DNA from: Allacma fusca
Taxonomy: Eukaryota; Arthropoda; Collembola; Symphypleona; Sminthuridae
Length of the DNA: 64,000 nt
NCBI GenBank assembly: GCA_947179485.1
Contig: OX359250.1
Coordinates: 40,618,600 to 40,682,599, forward strand
Reading direction: 5' to 3'
Shown here: positions 1-10,925 of the stretch, piece by piece
How positions within the stretch are numbered: the stretch's first letter is position 1
Layout of the letters: every line of letters starts with the position of its first letter
Translations under genes and position numbers: made by a program
The notes under the pieces: model-generated
Seen by the model: the letters and a program-made list of their open reading frames with translations, nothing else
Told to the model about the DNA's origin: nothing
Database searches by the model: none

Positions 1-494
1 GTAGTTTCCATGAATTGAACCTCGCATTGCTTTTCTTCGGCAGTAAGTATCTGCTTATGGGGTAGAACTTCCTCCACCGCCCAGAACTTAGCCAACATGG
101 TGTCCAGCTTTGCCTCATCGCATAGGACATGATTCACTGTTGCGGAAAGTAATCCCTGTGATGGACATATTCCACCAACAATCCATCCCCACGTAGTTTC
201 ATGAGCTACTGGTAGATTTTCCCCAAGTCTCATCTGACCTGAGCGAAGCGAATCAAAAAATACATCAGCTCCTAGTAAGATGTCAATAGCTCCAGTTTTA
301 AAGAATTCCGGGTCCGCCAATGGCAATTTCATGTAGGGTGAGATCTCGTCTGTCTTGCATGGAATCTTTGGCAAATCTCCAGTGACACGATTAAACACAT
401 ATGCATCTACATCGATATGATAATCTGCATCGCATCGAGAACTTACGGAAAGCTTTACTTCACCTCTTGCTCTGCCAACTGAACTCGCACCAAG
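1..494 (-). pseudogene. BEL/Pao retrotransposon pol fragment (A17-type protease region)
   Basis: One uninterrupted minus-strand frame of about 164 codons runs off the left edge. The translation contains DILLGADVFF, then a spacer, then ETTWGWIVGG. This is the arrangement typical of the region around the A17 (Pao-type) aspartic protease of BEL/Pao retrotransposons, where an I-D-I-L-I-G-A-D motif is followed by a T-x-x-G-W-I-x-x-G motif. The catalytic D-S/T-G end that should lie upstream is absent, because homology stops near 494 and an unrelated repeat begins. No start codon, LTR or other pol domain is visible here. The frame has no stop or frameshift, so the fragment is fairly young or continues as a longer element outside the window. 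Family assignment rests on motif recognition, not a search. Confidence 0.8.
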
Positions 495-1466
495 GCATGG
501 ATTGGCTAGGGACACGACCACTCCGAAGCTCTTGTACAGCCCGAAGTCACCTTGCAGCTAAGTTTTTATTCTTTCTTTCATTTTATGCAAACATTCAAGT
601 CTTAAACCTGCGAAAAATTTTCCAAATCATTTCTATGTTTTCCGGAATCGCTTCTGAGGTAACAGACCGGAATTTAATTGCTCAACAAATGTTTGCTTAA
701 TATTAATTAATTAATTTTATATTAACTTATTAATAAAAAAGAGCTCGGGTGGTTTTCAAAAACAAGATTATTAATGGCTTGCTTCCTGTATCTGGAGTCA
801 ACGTTCAGATGATGGAAGTATTGGTTACAACTTTCAAATTATCATTCAATAACCTGCCAAGTTGTGAGTAGGGTTTCCCTTGTATTTTTCACCTGGAGTA
901 ATTAAATTACTTTAAATAAACCAGTAACGACATCGATAAGAACACAATCCTGGCCAAAAGTAATTATTCTAATCTTTAAATTACTTACTTTAAATTAAAA
1001 AATTATCAAAGGATATAATCGGTACTTAATTGGAGGTCCTAGTCTCAGACTAGCTCATCCTGGACAAAGACAATCAAACCGTCCTTAGCAATATCATTTA
1101 ACATTAAATAAAACCGAGCACTTAATGATTATTGCAATTTGATTTTACAGAAGTTCGAATTGAGGTTGGAACTAGTTACTGTCAGTCTGATGTCATGGGA
1201 CTACCTGTGGCACACTACAAGATCAACAATGAGAACATTTAGCCACCCGTGGAGCAGGAAGATCAGTGATCATTTGTCACTCATCGTAAAAGAACACTTG
1301 TCTGGCGTTACGCACTGGCATATTTCAATTCGGCAGTGTGACTGCATTTATTACTCCGAGTTGAATTGACAAATTCAACAAAACCAAATTGAAATTTTTG
1401 CTCGAAAGTCGGTGAATTCTAGTAGTACTACTTTCGAATAGTATTTCGAAATTTCGGTTGGAATTA
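495..1466 (+). repeat. Repeat block P, copy 1 (D-motif tail plus flank)
   Basis: The block starts with CATGGATTGGCTAGGGAC and the tail of the D motif seen elsewhere, then continues as anonymous AT-rich DNA. The same order of sequence, with scattered substitutions and small indels, is present at 30435-31468. A shorter match to the tail occurs near 18680. No coding function is supported. The short frames at 401-700 and 1139-1369 straddle repeat boundaries or are not maintained in the paralogue. The block ends at the TA where the next element inserted. Confidence 0.75.
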
Positions 1467-1639
1467 CAGGGGTGTTTGTACATTCTTGGACCGAATTTCA
1501 AATTAAATTTGTGTATCTAAGAAAGCGTCCAAATTCACAATTAAAATTATTTTGTGCTCTTCATATATCCTTTGTTATGCCCTCGAAGTTTTACCGGGCT
1601 TCTCGGGTTCGGTTATAATCTACAGGGCTTAACGTAATA

Positions 1640-2450
1640 CCCTCCTATCCGGAACGTTTCCGGATCCCGGCGCTAGACGAGACCCTAGTTAGTACAAAAA
1701 TTATTTCCCTATCTCGAAATTAATAATATGCAAGTGTTTCTATTCCAGATGACTTCATGGGTAAGTGAGCATCACTTACTTTCATCACAATAATCTTACT
1801 ATTCAGACTGCCTATTTATTCCCGGGTATATTGGGCAATCTATGAGACGTCTCTGTTATCACGTCCATCAAAACTTGCGCCATTATAATCATGGCGCAAA
1901 CCAACATTTCCTTGGGGTAAATGGCTTGAGACACAGTAAATATAGTGGGCTGCACTTAAGTGAACTTTAGAGGACACTTTCAGTTGAAGCAAAACGCCCC
2001 TTCGGGTAGTTGCCCGGACGTGAATTTACTTGTTACCAATCTCACCTCCGCCTTTATCCTAGGTGAGTTTGGTAGCCGTATGTTTCTTAAAATATTGTTT
2101 ATATTAGTACAACGGAGTTTCAATCACTGACGAGTATCCCTTCTTCGATTTCGGCACACAATATATATTTTATTCCTGCAGGGACTCTTACAAAATACCC
2201 GGGAGATGATCCATGTATGATTTCTTTATGACCTTCGAACACAAACCATCTATTTGGCTCGAATAACAATATCCATGTGAATTATTTCATTCGAAGTACT
2301 CTCAGGAATCACAGGGTTCTAGAAGATTCAAATTCAACGCAATGAATTTACCCTGGAGGTCACTAAGCCTACTTGCAGAAAAGCCCGAATTTCGGACTTT
2401 TCCGCAGGTTATATTTGCTTGGCTCTGGAAGCAATCATGGCAGAGCCAAC
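1640..2450. other. Hairpin-dense segment in the left arm of the TIR element
   Basis: No coding frame of note. The segment contains at least seven inverted repeats in about 800 bp: 1648-1664 (7-bp stem), 1761-1779 (8-bp stem GTAAGTGA/TCACTTAC), 1844-1853 (GAGACGTCTC), 1875-1899 (9-bp stem TTGCGCCAT/ATGGCGCAA), 2035-2073 (12 paired bases with one mismatch), 2374-2406 (14 paired bases with two mismatches) and 2419-2449 (9-bp stem TTGGCTCTG/CAGAGCCAA). The flanking blocks do not show this density. Confidence 0.7.
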
Positions 2451-2684
2451 CTTCTAGTTTTTACAAAAATAAATCTAGCTGTCACTGTAGTATAAAAAAA
2501 CACAAAATTATAAAATTATAAGTGACCCCTGCCATGACACCAGGTCAAGGGCTCCCTGGAAACGTATTTTATAGACCCCTCAACTTTGGAGGGTATTAGC
2601 GGGTAAAGTTTTCGGAGAAGCCCAATGAAACTCTCTACACACATTGTAAATGTTATTGCTAACAACATTTCAAAATATCTAAAA

Positions 2685-3802
2685 CTAGTAAAAGCCCCGT
2701 GCTTCGCACAGGAGCAATTACTTGTGTAAATAAATAGTGTAAATAATAAAAATGTAAATGGCAATAAATCTCGTATCAAGGTCTGTCGAGAAGGATTAAT
2801 ATTGATATCCCGCTTCGCCAGGCAAAGTAATCTCATATAAGACGTGAAGTATTAACTGCAAGACTAACAATTCGTTTCATATAGGTAGTTGGCAATTCAT
2901 CATCAAAATATTATGGAACAGCTTCCGGCCCACTAAAGTTTTTTCCCAAACTCAATATTGACTATACACGTGGAATTTAACTAATCGCTTGATCAGTTTA
3001 ATACCAACGTCGTTATTAAATCTTGCTGTTGCATCACTGTATGGTGCTTCACCCCTTATTGTTAGTGGATCAGCACACCGTGCTGATCAAATATGATTTT
3101 TTATGTTATTATAATTTGTATATAGATCCTTTGTACCGCAATATTGTAACTCAGACAACTAAGCCTCAGACACTGGACGCACCGATTATTTAAAATGAAA
3201 GGATTTCATATTAGCGCAACACATTTAACTTGCTATAGTTACTAAAGTCCATGGTTCCTACAAATCCATTTTACATCCTAATGATATTTTTATGGATATA
3301 AAGATCAAAACTCTGGATGCTAAGGCTTGTAATTATTCTTCCTAATAAGAATCCCACACTGATGTGAACAAAGTTCAGTCATTAAAATTCCCCTCTTATC
3401 AAATTATTCAGTACTGTAACCGAACGTAGTTTTTATCACTACCAGCCGTAATTTAATCCAAATTTGATGATTTATGTCTAATGTTTATAATAATTATGGT
3501 TAGCGCTGTTAAGTGATAATCTAAAATGGCGTAATATTGCGAGCTTCCAGTATGCTGCAAGCAGTTGGTATGACCGAGAAGAACAGCGAGCTGAGCGAGC
3601 TGAAAAACCTCTCCACTGCGACAGAGTTTTAGCTTTCAGCCCGCTATGCTTCTCGGCTTGTTGTATATACCACCGACTTGCTTGGCTGTATAGTAAATCA
3701 GCCGGGAGGGTTTGAATTCGTGAAATAAGCCGCGAAGGTTTGAATTGTACTACAAACGCGCGAAGGTTTAAATCAACAGAAGTGCTCAATAATAATAAAG
3801 GA
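2685..3802 (-). mobile_element. Helitron-like unit 1 of a tandem array
   Basis: On the minus strand the unit ends with a hairpin (GTGCGAAGCAC core, 2696-2713), then CTTTTA and CTAG, followed by T. Hairpin plus CTRR is the Helitron 3' terminus. Its minus-strand 5' end begins TCCTTTATTATTATTGAGC at 3802, matching the TC start of Helitrons. The 5' TC directly abuts the CTAG of the next unit. No Rep/helicase frame is present, so it is non-autonomous. The 103-residue minus-strand frame in it (3478-3789) has no recognisable domain and is probably chance. Confidence 0.65.
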
Positions 3803-4912
3803 CTAGTAAAAGCCCGGTGCTTCGCACAGGAGCAATTACTTGTGTAAATAAAAATAGCGTAAATAATAAAAGTGTGAATGGCAATAGATCTCGCATCAAG
3901 GTCTGTCGAGAAGGCTCAATATTGATATCCCGCTTCGCCAGGCAAAGAAATCTCATTTAAGACGTGAAGTATTAACTGTAAGACTAACAATTCGTTTCAT
4001 ATAGGTAGTTGGCAATTCATCATCAAAATATTATGGGACAACAGCTTTCGGCCCACTAAAGTTTTCTCCCAAACTCAATATTTGGCTATACACGTGGAAT
4101 TCAACTAATCGCTTGATCAATTTAATACAAACATCGTTATTAAACCTTGCTGTTGCATCACTGTATGGTGCTTCACCCCTTAGTGGATCAGCACAACGTG
4201 CTGATCAAATATGATTTTTTGGGTTATTATAATTTGTATATAGATCCGTTGTACCGCAATATTGTAACTGAAGCCTCAGACACTGGACGCACTGATTATT
4301 TAAAATGAAAGGATTTCATATTAGCGCAACACATTTAACTTGCTATAGTTACTAAAGTCCATGGTTCCTACAAATCCATCTTACATCCTAATGATATTTT
4401 TAGGGATATAAAGATCAAAACACTGGATGCTAAGACTTGTAATTATTCTTCCTAATAAGAATCCCAAACTAATGTGAACTAAGTTCAGTCATTAAAATTC
4501 TCCTCTTATCAAATTATTCAGTACTGTAACCGAACGTAGTTTTTATCACTACCAGCCGTAATTTAATCCAAATTTGATGATTTATGTCTAATGTTTATAA
4601 TAATTATGGTTAGCGCTGTTAAGTGATAATCTAAAATGGCGTAATATTGCGAGCTTCCAGTATGCTGCAAGCAGTTGGTATGACCGAGAAGAACAGCGAG
4701 CTGAGCGAGCTGAAAAACCTCTCCACTGCGACAGAGTTTTAGCTTTCAGCCCGCTATGCTTCTCGGCTTGTTGTATATACCACCGACTTGCTTGGCTGTA
4801 TAGTAAATCAGCCGGGAGGGTTTGAATTCGTGAAATAAGCCGCGAAGGTTTGAATTGTACTACAAACGCGCGAAGGTTTAAATCAACAGAAGTGCTCAAT
4901 AATAATAAAGGA
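3803..4912 (-). mobile_element. Helitron-like unit 2
   Basis: The unit is 1110 bp with the same 3' hairpin-CTAG and 5' TC ends as unit 1. Sequence 3392-4555 repeats at 4502-5665 at a constant spacing of 1110 bp, with no difference that I found. The unit 1/unit 2 boundary therefore looks freshly duplicated or homogenised. From 4735 onward the sequence is also repeated at 58695. Confidence 0.65.
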
Positions 4913-6010
4913 CTAGTAAAAGCCCGGTGCTTCGCACAGGAGCAATTACTTGTGTAAATAAAAATAGCGTAAATAATAAAAGTGTGAATGGCAATAGATC
5001 TCGCATCAAGGTCTGTCGAGAAGGCTCAATATTGATATCCCGCTTCGCCAGGCAAAGAAATCTCATTTAAGACGTGAAGTATTAACTGTAAGACTAACAA
5101 TTCGTTTCATATAGGTAGTTGGCAATTCATCATCAAAATATTATGGGACAACAGCTTTCGGCCCACTAAAGTTTTCTCCCAAACTCAATATTTGGCTATA
5201 CACGTGGAATTCAACTAATCGCTTGATCAATTTAATACAAACATCGTTATTAAACCTTGCTGTTGCATCACTGTATGGTGCTTCACCCCTTAGTGGATCA
5301 GCACAACGTGCTGATCAAATATGATTTTTTGGGTTATTATAATTTGTATATAGATCCGTTGTACCGCAATATTGTAACTGAAGCCTCAGACACTGGACGC
5401 ACTGATTATTTAAAATGAAAGGATTTCATATTAGCGCAACACATTTAACTTGCTATAGTTACTAAAGTCCATGGTTCCTACAAATCCATCTTACATCCTA
5501 ATGATATTTTTAGGGATATAAAGATCAAAACACTGGATGCTAAGACTTGTAATTATTCTTCCTAATAAGAATCCCAAACTAATGTGAACTAAGTTCAGTC
5601 ATTAAAATTCTCCTCTTATCAAATTATTCAGTACTGTAACCGAACGTAGTTTTTATCACTACCAGTCTTAATTTAATCCAAATTTGATGATTTATGTCTA
5701 ATGTTTATAATATATAATTATGGTTAGCGCTGTTAAGTGATAATCTAAAATGGCGTAATATTGCGAGCTTCCAGTATGCTGCAAGCAGTTGGTATTTGCC
5801 GAGAAGAACAGCGAGCTGAAAAACCTCTCCACTGCGACAGAGTTTCAGCTTTCAGCCCGCTCTACTTCTCGGCTTGTTGTATATACCACCGACTTCTTGG
5901 CTGTATAGTAAATAAGCCGGGAAGGTTTGAATTCGTGAAATAAGCCGCGAAGGTTTGAATTGTACTACAAACGCGCGAAGGTTTAAATCAACAGAAGTGC
6001 TCAATAATAA
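4913..6010 (-). mobile_element. Helitron-like unit 3
   Basis: The unit is 1098 bp. Its 3' hairpin and CTAG are intact, but the 5' end lacks the terminal TCCTT and starts TTATTATTGAGC. The internal segment from about 5665 diverges from units 1 and 2 (for example accagtctta instead of accagccgta). It is repeated at 58873-59970. Confidence 0.6.
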
Positions 6011-7120
6011 CTAGTAAAAGCCCCGTGCTTCGCACAGGAGCAATTACTTGTGTAAATAAATAGCGTAAATAATAAGTGTAAATGGCAATAGATCTCGTAT
6101 CAAGGTCTGTCGAGAAGGCTTAATATTGATATCCCGCTTCGCCAGGCAAAGTAATCTCATATAAGTCGTGAAGTATTAACTGTAAGACTAACAATTCGTT
6201 TCATGTAGGTAGTTGGCAATTCATCATCAAAATATTATGGGGAAACAGCTTTCGGCCCACTAAAGTTTTATCCCAAACTCAATATTTGGCTATACACGTG
6301 GAATTTAACTAATCGCTTGATCAATTTAATACAAACATCGTTATTAAACCTTGCTGTTGCATCACTGTATGGTGCTTCACCCCTTAGTGGATCAGCACAA
6401 CGTGCTGATCAAATATGATTTTTTATGTTAATATAATTTGTATATAGATCCGTTGTACCGCAATATTGCAACTGAAGCCTCAGACACTGGACGCACTGAT
6501 TATTTAAAATAGAAAAAATGAAAGGATTTCATATTAGCGCAACACATTTAGCTTGCTATAGTTACTAAAGTCCATGGTTCCTACAAATCAATCCTTACAT
6601 CCTAATGATATTTTTAGGGATATAAAGATCAAAACTCTGGATGCTAAGGCTTGTAATTATTCTTCCTAATTAGAATCCCACACGAATGTGAACTAAGTTC
6701 AGTCATTAAAATTCTCCTCTTATCAAATTATTATTATTATACGTAGTTTTTATCACTACCAGTCGTAATTTAATCCAAATTTGATGATTTATGTCTAATG
6801 TTTATAATAGTTATGGTTAGCGTTGTTAAGTGATAATCTAAAATGGCGTAATATTGCGACCTTCCAATATGCTGCAAGCAGTTGGTATATGCCGAGAAGA
6901 ACAGCGAGCTGAGCGAGCTGAAAAACCTCTACTCTGCGACAGAGTTTCAGCTTTCAGCCCGCTGTGCTTCTCGGCTTGTTGTATATACCACCGACTTGCT
7001 TGGCTGTATAGTGAATAAGCCGGGAAGGTTTGAATTCGTGAAATAAGCCGCGAAGGTTTGAATTGTACTACAAACGCGCGAAGGTTTAAATCAACAGAAG
7101 TGCTCAATAATAATAAAGGA
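6011..7120 (-). mobile_element. Helitron-like unit 4 (5' end of the array)
   Basis: The 3' hairpin and CTAG directly follow unit 3. The 5' end is TCCTTTATTATT, preceded on the minus strand by four TCCTTTA repeats (to 7141), so the exact 5' boundary is ambiguous by multiples of 7 bp. The array as a whole is flanked by A before TC and T after CTAG, the A/T insertion preference of Helitrons. It is repeated at 59971-61080. Confidence 0.6.
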
Positions 7121-7141
7121 TAAAGGATAAAGGATAAAGGA
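7121..7141. repeat. Heptamer microsatellite (TAAAGGA)n
   Basis: Three uninterrupted TAAAGGA units extend the 5' terminus of Helitron unit 4. The same array is present at 61081-61101 in the duplicated copy. Confidence 0.8.
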
Positions 7142-7208
7142 TGTCCTGTAGTCGCGCTAAAAGTTATGAAGCATGACGTCACTGTCCAAGGATGTACAAA
7201 CACCCCTG

Positions 7209-10200
7209 TATCTTAGCTTGTAGGGCATATATAGTCTTTAAATAGGCATCAGTAATCAGGATAGAATATCCCAGTAAAAAGTTAATTAATTCAATTAATT
7301 TCACAATCGCTCCCGAAACGTAGTTTTTCGAAATTAGGAATACCAATTAACATTGCCCGGAGGAAAACACTACCATAAGTCAATTAAACTTGAAGAAATA
7401 ATAATAATAATAATTTTATTCAGGTCGATTTTTGGCCAAAGCCTTTACAACCATAATTAAACCTGAAGTGAGAGGGGCAAGTCTCACATGACTCCTTCTA
7501 GGAGATAGAAAAGTTAGTTTTTTAAATTAACACGTCAAAATTTTGGAAACCCGTGTACGAAAATCAGAATTTGATTTTGGGTTAACGTGAGGTTTGATCG
7601 AATTACTCTGATTGGTTCTTGAACTCAAAGTAAGTGTAATAATTATTTTTACGTAGAGTAGTTCCACGTTATTTTGTGAATTATTTCGCCGTAGTTGGCT
7701 GAAACGTTTTATAATTTGTAAAGATAAATTGTTGTTCACCGAACTTCAGCCATTTTTTGTCAATGAAAGGATGACCTTTAAACATTTCCCAGTTGTTAGG
7801 ACAGTGTGCAAATCAGTTTTTCAAATCTGGAGATTTGTTTTCCGAAATATTTTTGTCAATTTTAGTGAAATTAATTGTGGCAATTATTTTATCTGCGAAA
7901 TAATTTATCAGTTATGAGGAGGGTTCTGCCTCTCGGGGGAGTTGTCAGAACCCCTCCTCTCTCTTTTCTCATTTCCCAGGGATTGTGGACAATAATCTTG
8001 TTTGTTCCTATGTGGGAAGTCAAACTTCTCACAAATAAATTGAAACTTCATAATTTCTAATTATGTTTGCCGAAACTTATTTTCAGTTCGTGTATATTTG
8101 GTCAGTTTTAAATAGCTAGCGAATTGATTTTGTGATCTCCTATAGTAGCTGGTAAAAACTTTTTAAACTAAATAATTATAGTTAAATTATTATAAAAGGC
8201 TAATTGCAATTTAACATGGAAATTTTCAGTAGATTCAGGCATTATATATGTCAAAAGCTTGAAAATTTCTTAGATGTTGTAAATTTGTCTAAAAAATCAA
8301 GGGTTTCCGGGTATTTGCAATTGTTTTACGTTAGTTATTTTTTCATTGCTGGATGTTTTTCAAATTTCTAGGTTGACAGTATTGACTATTCCTGAAAATT
8401 TGGTCAATAAATTTTTTTATTTGTTTGAAAACTTCATCATACTTGGTGCAGAGCTTGTGCAATTGGCCAAACCGTGCCTAAATTTAGTGTAATCTACCGA
8501 AGCGGTGTAGAAAAAAAGGGGCTAGGATTTAAACTTTAAAATAAATTGAACTTAAAAATACTTTTTAACAAATTCGAATTTTTTCGGGTTTCCCAAATAT
8601 ACACGTCAATTGCAAGGTATGAAAGAATTGAATGCTCTTTCAATGAGCTAATATTAAGCGAGATGTACCTTGCGAGTCTAAAGTTATTTCAGTATTTTTA
8701 AAAACTCCGTAATAAGTCAATTAGTCCTGAGGGGGTGCAGGTGTCAAACCATTCCTTCTTGGCAAGAAAATGTTATGTCAACAAAAAGGTCAAAATTTTG
8801 AAAACCGGTGTAGGAAAATCAGAATTTGATTTTTTTTAAATCAGTTATCAGTTTAGTTGTTTTTTGCAATATCTGAGCTTGTTGGGCTTATAAGCATCTT
8901 TCAAATAAGGTATCAGTTATCGAGAACCAATGTCTCAGTCAAAAGTTATTAATTGATTCAATTAATTTCACAATCGCTCCCAAAACGTAGTTTTTTGAAA
9001 ATAGGAACACTGATGAACATTGCTTGAAGGTGGGAGAGCCAAGTCTCAGGTGATTCCTTGTTGTCATTTGGGTCATGAAACTCATGAATTTGAATACCCC
9101 GTCAAAATAATGACTAGGATGTCGAAGTTTCGGCTGACATGACTTGTAGAGGAAATAAATACCTCTTCATTGAACTAATATTAATCGAGTTTTGCCTTGT
9201 GACACCAAAGTTATTCCCATTTATTGAAAGTACTTCGTGTACTCAATCCTTGTGTTGTAAATCTTGATTTATTTTCGTGTTAAAATACTCCGCGTTTACC
9301 TAGTCAAAAGTTTGAAAACCCGTGTAGGAAACTCAGAATTTGATGATCGGTTAGCACGACTGTTCGAACGAACTACTCTAATAACTAAGAAGTAGGGAAA
9401 TGATTGCAGAGGGTTGCGTAGCTAGAAGTAAGGAATTTCAAAGCCGTTTTAATGCATAGGAATTTTTAGTTCAAGAGTGTACGTGAACCCCAATTTTCTC
9501 CTTCCGAAATGTCAGAGTATGCGCGGTATTTTTCCAATTTTTCCGAGGAAGTTGTTGGTATTCAATACCTCGGAATTTTGTCAATAGTTTTTATCAATTT
9601 TCAGGAGATTGTGGTTGTATTTTTATCCTCTAAATAACTGCTGGCTAAGATAATATTTATTTTGGTTAATTCCTGCAAATTCGAAGAATTGTGTTGCGAT
9701 TTTTAAAAAGGTTTGTCAATACCTGGGAATTCCTTTTAATCAATTTTTGGCCGTGTTATAAATAGCTTCAAACAAATATTATGACCACGGAAGTTCGATA
9801 CGATGGTTCCTATATGGGTGTTGTCCTAATGGTGTTGTCAAATATTAGCTATTTAGTACAACTTAATTCTTCAGCGGTTGGTAAATTGTTTTCATTCCAT
9901 TCCTGGATATTTTCCAGTTTTTACATTGGGAGGTTTGACTATTCCATAGAATTTGGCGAAATATTTTGGTCAGGAATTTATTGAAAAAACTGAAATTTTA
10001 ATGGGTTTCAAACTTTTACTCAAATTTTAAAATTAAAGGAAAAGTTGACGCTCATTTGTACAATATTTAACGGGCTTTCAAATGAGTAAAATATTAGATC
10101 ACTGCGTCCAATAATTTAGACATACACCGCAAATGGGTGCAGCAATATTTAACCAGATAAAGATAGATCATTCTTATAAATCGGAAAATAAAAAATGAAA

Positions 10201-10250
10201 TGAATAAATAGTCTGTGCGAAAATTATGGTAGTTTTCTATAAATTTTTTA
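7209..10250 (+). repeat. Block A, copy 1 (anonymous AT-rich repeat)
   Basis: No supported gene. The block is recognised by its paralogues: 31469-31861 plus 39061-42150 (split by the gypsy insertion), about 47400-50640, and 61169-64000. It contains the uninterrupted site TTAT (7681-7684) that corresponds to the gypsy insertion point. Phrases such as GTCAATTCCTGGGAAT and variants recur inside it, suggesting an old short-period repeat. The 67-codon frame at 9781-9984 is also open at 50171 and 63741, but those copies are nearly identical in DNA, so this says nothing about coding. Confidence 0.7.
7396..7454 (-). mobile_element. 5'-truncated LINE-type 3' tail with target duplication
   Basis: On the minus strand this 59-bp insert ends CCTGAATAAAATTATTATT, a tail typical of non-LTR retrotransposons. 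It is flanked by AATTAAACTTGAAG (7382-7395) and AATTAAACCTGAAG (7455-7468), a 14-bp target duplication with one mismatch. The paralogous site at 31642-31655 has one copy and no insert. The family cannot be named from so short a tail. Confidence 0.65.
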
Positions 10251-10253
10251 TAA

Positions 10254-10925
10254 GATGGGGGAATCCAGTACATTTTTACCGCTGCCCGTTCTAAGGAATA
10301 GCGGAGGAGCAAAATGTTTCAGGCACCGGGTACAGTGTGACCATAATCCTCATTGGTTTCCCCCTTTCCCACGTATAGGGGGTCATTGACAAAATTTTTA
10401 TTTGTAGCAAGCTTAGCTCCAGGTTTTTTAATCATTGATCTGGGACAATAATTGATGTCTCCGGGTTAAGAACGATCGAGTAAAGTTGTGGTTTTAGAAT
10501 CACAATTTTTTGTATATATTATTTTATTTTTTATGGTCACACAAAACGTTTTTCAGAAAATGTGTTATTTGTTAGATCTTTTCTGGATTTTCTGGTGATA
10601 AAATTGAGCTTTGCACAGACTGAACTTGCTAGCTCGTTTTATGGTTTCTTATCGTTTGCAAGAATAAATTCAGATTTTAGTTCGTATTTTTATCCATTAA
10701 GATAAAGCTAGTAGAAGCCCTGTGCTTCACAGGGACAATTACTTGGAGAGGTTTTAGTGTGAGGGTAGACATTACAAGCTAAACAGCTTACGAATCAAAT
10801 GGGGAACTCCAATACATTTTTTACCGCTGCCCCTTCTAAGGAATAGCGGAGGAGCAAAATGTTTCAGGCACCGGGTAGTGTGACCGTCATCCTTTGTCGT
10901 TCCCCCATATCCCACCAGTGATTCA
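10254..10925 (+). repeat. Block C: R1 cores, copies 1 and 2
   Basis: There are two copies of a conserved core of roughly 90-130 bp, at 10254-10395 and 10797-10925. It is recognised by AAGGAATAGCGGAGGAGC followed by AAAATGTTT and a CACCGGGTACAGTGTGACC phrase. The core contains a potential stem CCGCT/AGCGG enclosing CCTT/AAGG. Downstream of each core comes TTTTATTTGTAA and a CATTGACCTGGGTCAA phrase. All sixteen recognisable copies in the window lie on the same strand. No protein is supported. Confidence 0.75.
10708..10734 (-). mobile_element. Helitron-type 3' terminus
   Basis: On the minus strand CCCTGTGAAGCACAGGG (a perfect 7-bp stem) is followed by CTTCTA and CTAG. The base after CTAG is C rather than the usual T. 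The body of the element would extend to higher coordinates through R1 copy 2. The 5' end was not located. Confidence 0.5.

Larger units (their letters stand above)
1467..7208. mobile_element. TIR element in a TA target, carrying nested Helitron units
   Basis: The left end reads CAGGGGTGTTTGTACAT and the right end is its inverted copy (7192-7208). The match continues for about 25 bp with one C/T difference. Both ends are flanked by TA (1465-1466 and 7209-7210). The paralogous block at 31461-31475 has the two flanks joined around a single TA, which is the empty site. TA duplication with CAG-starting termini fits the Tc1/mariner/pogo group, but no transposase frame is present, so the superfamily is inference. 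The left arm (1467-2684) is unique in the window and rich in hairpins. The right arm is only about 70-90 bp. Between them lies a Helitron array. Without the array the element would be about 1.3 kb, a non-autonomous size. Confidence 0.7.

Noticed and set aside
401-700. 99-codon plus-strand frame
   Set aside because: It straddles the junction between the BEL/Pao fragment, which is coding on the other strand, and a repeat tail. No domain.
1741-1771. Acceptor-like TTCTATTCCAG followed by ATG and GTAAGT, as if a tiny exon
   Set aside because: Splice motifs this short occur by chance, and the GTAAGT is part of a perfect hairpin.
1573-2680. Possible solo LTR starting TGTTATGCCC
   Set aside because: I could not find a matching CA end with a target duplication.
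3478-3789. 103-codon minus-strand frame repeated at 4588-4899
   Set aside because: Identity between the two is explained by the tandem Helitron units. The frame is altered in units 3 and 4 and has no recognisable domain.
7121-7141. CRISPR-like or regulatory repeat
   Set aside because: Simple heptamer microsatellite at a Helitron end in a eukaryotic context.
9781-9984. 67-codon frame present three times (also 50171 and 63741)
   Set aside because: The three copies are nearly identical in DNA because of recent duplication, so shared openness is not evidence of coding.
10254-10395. R1 core as a tRNA-derived SINE
   Set aside because: No convincing A and B box promoter sequences and no tail or target duplication.
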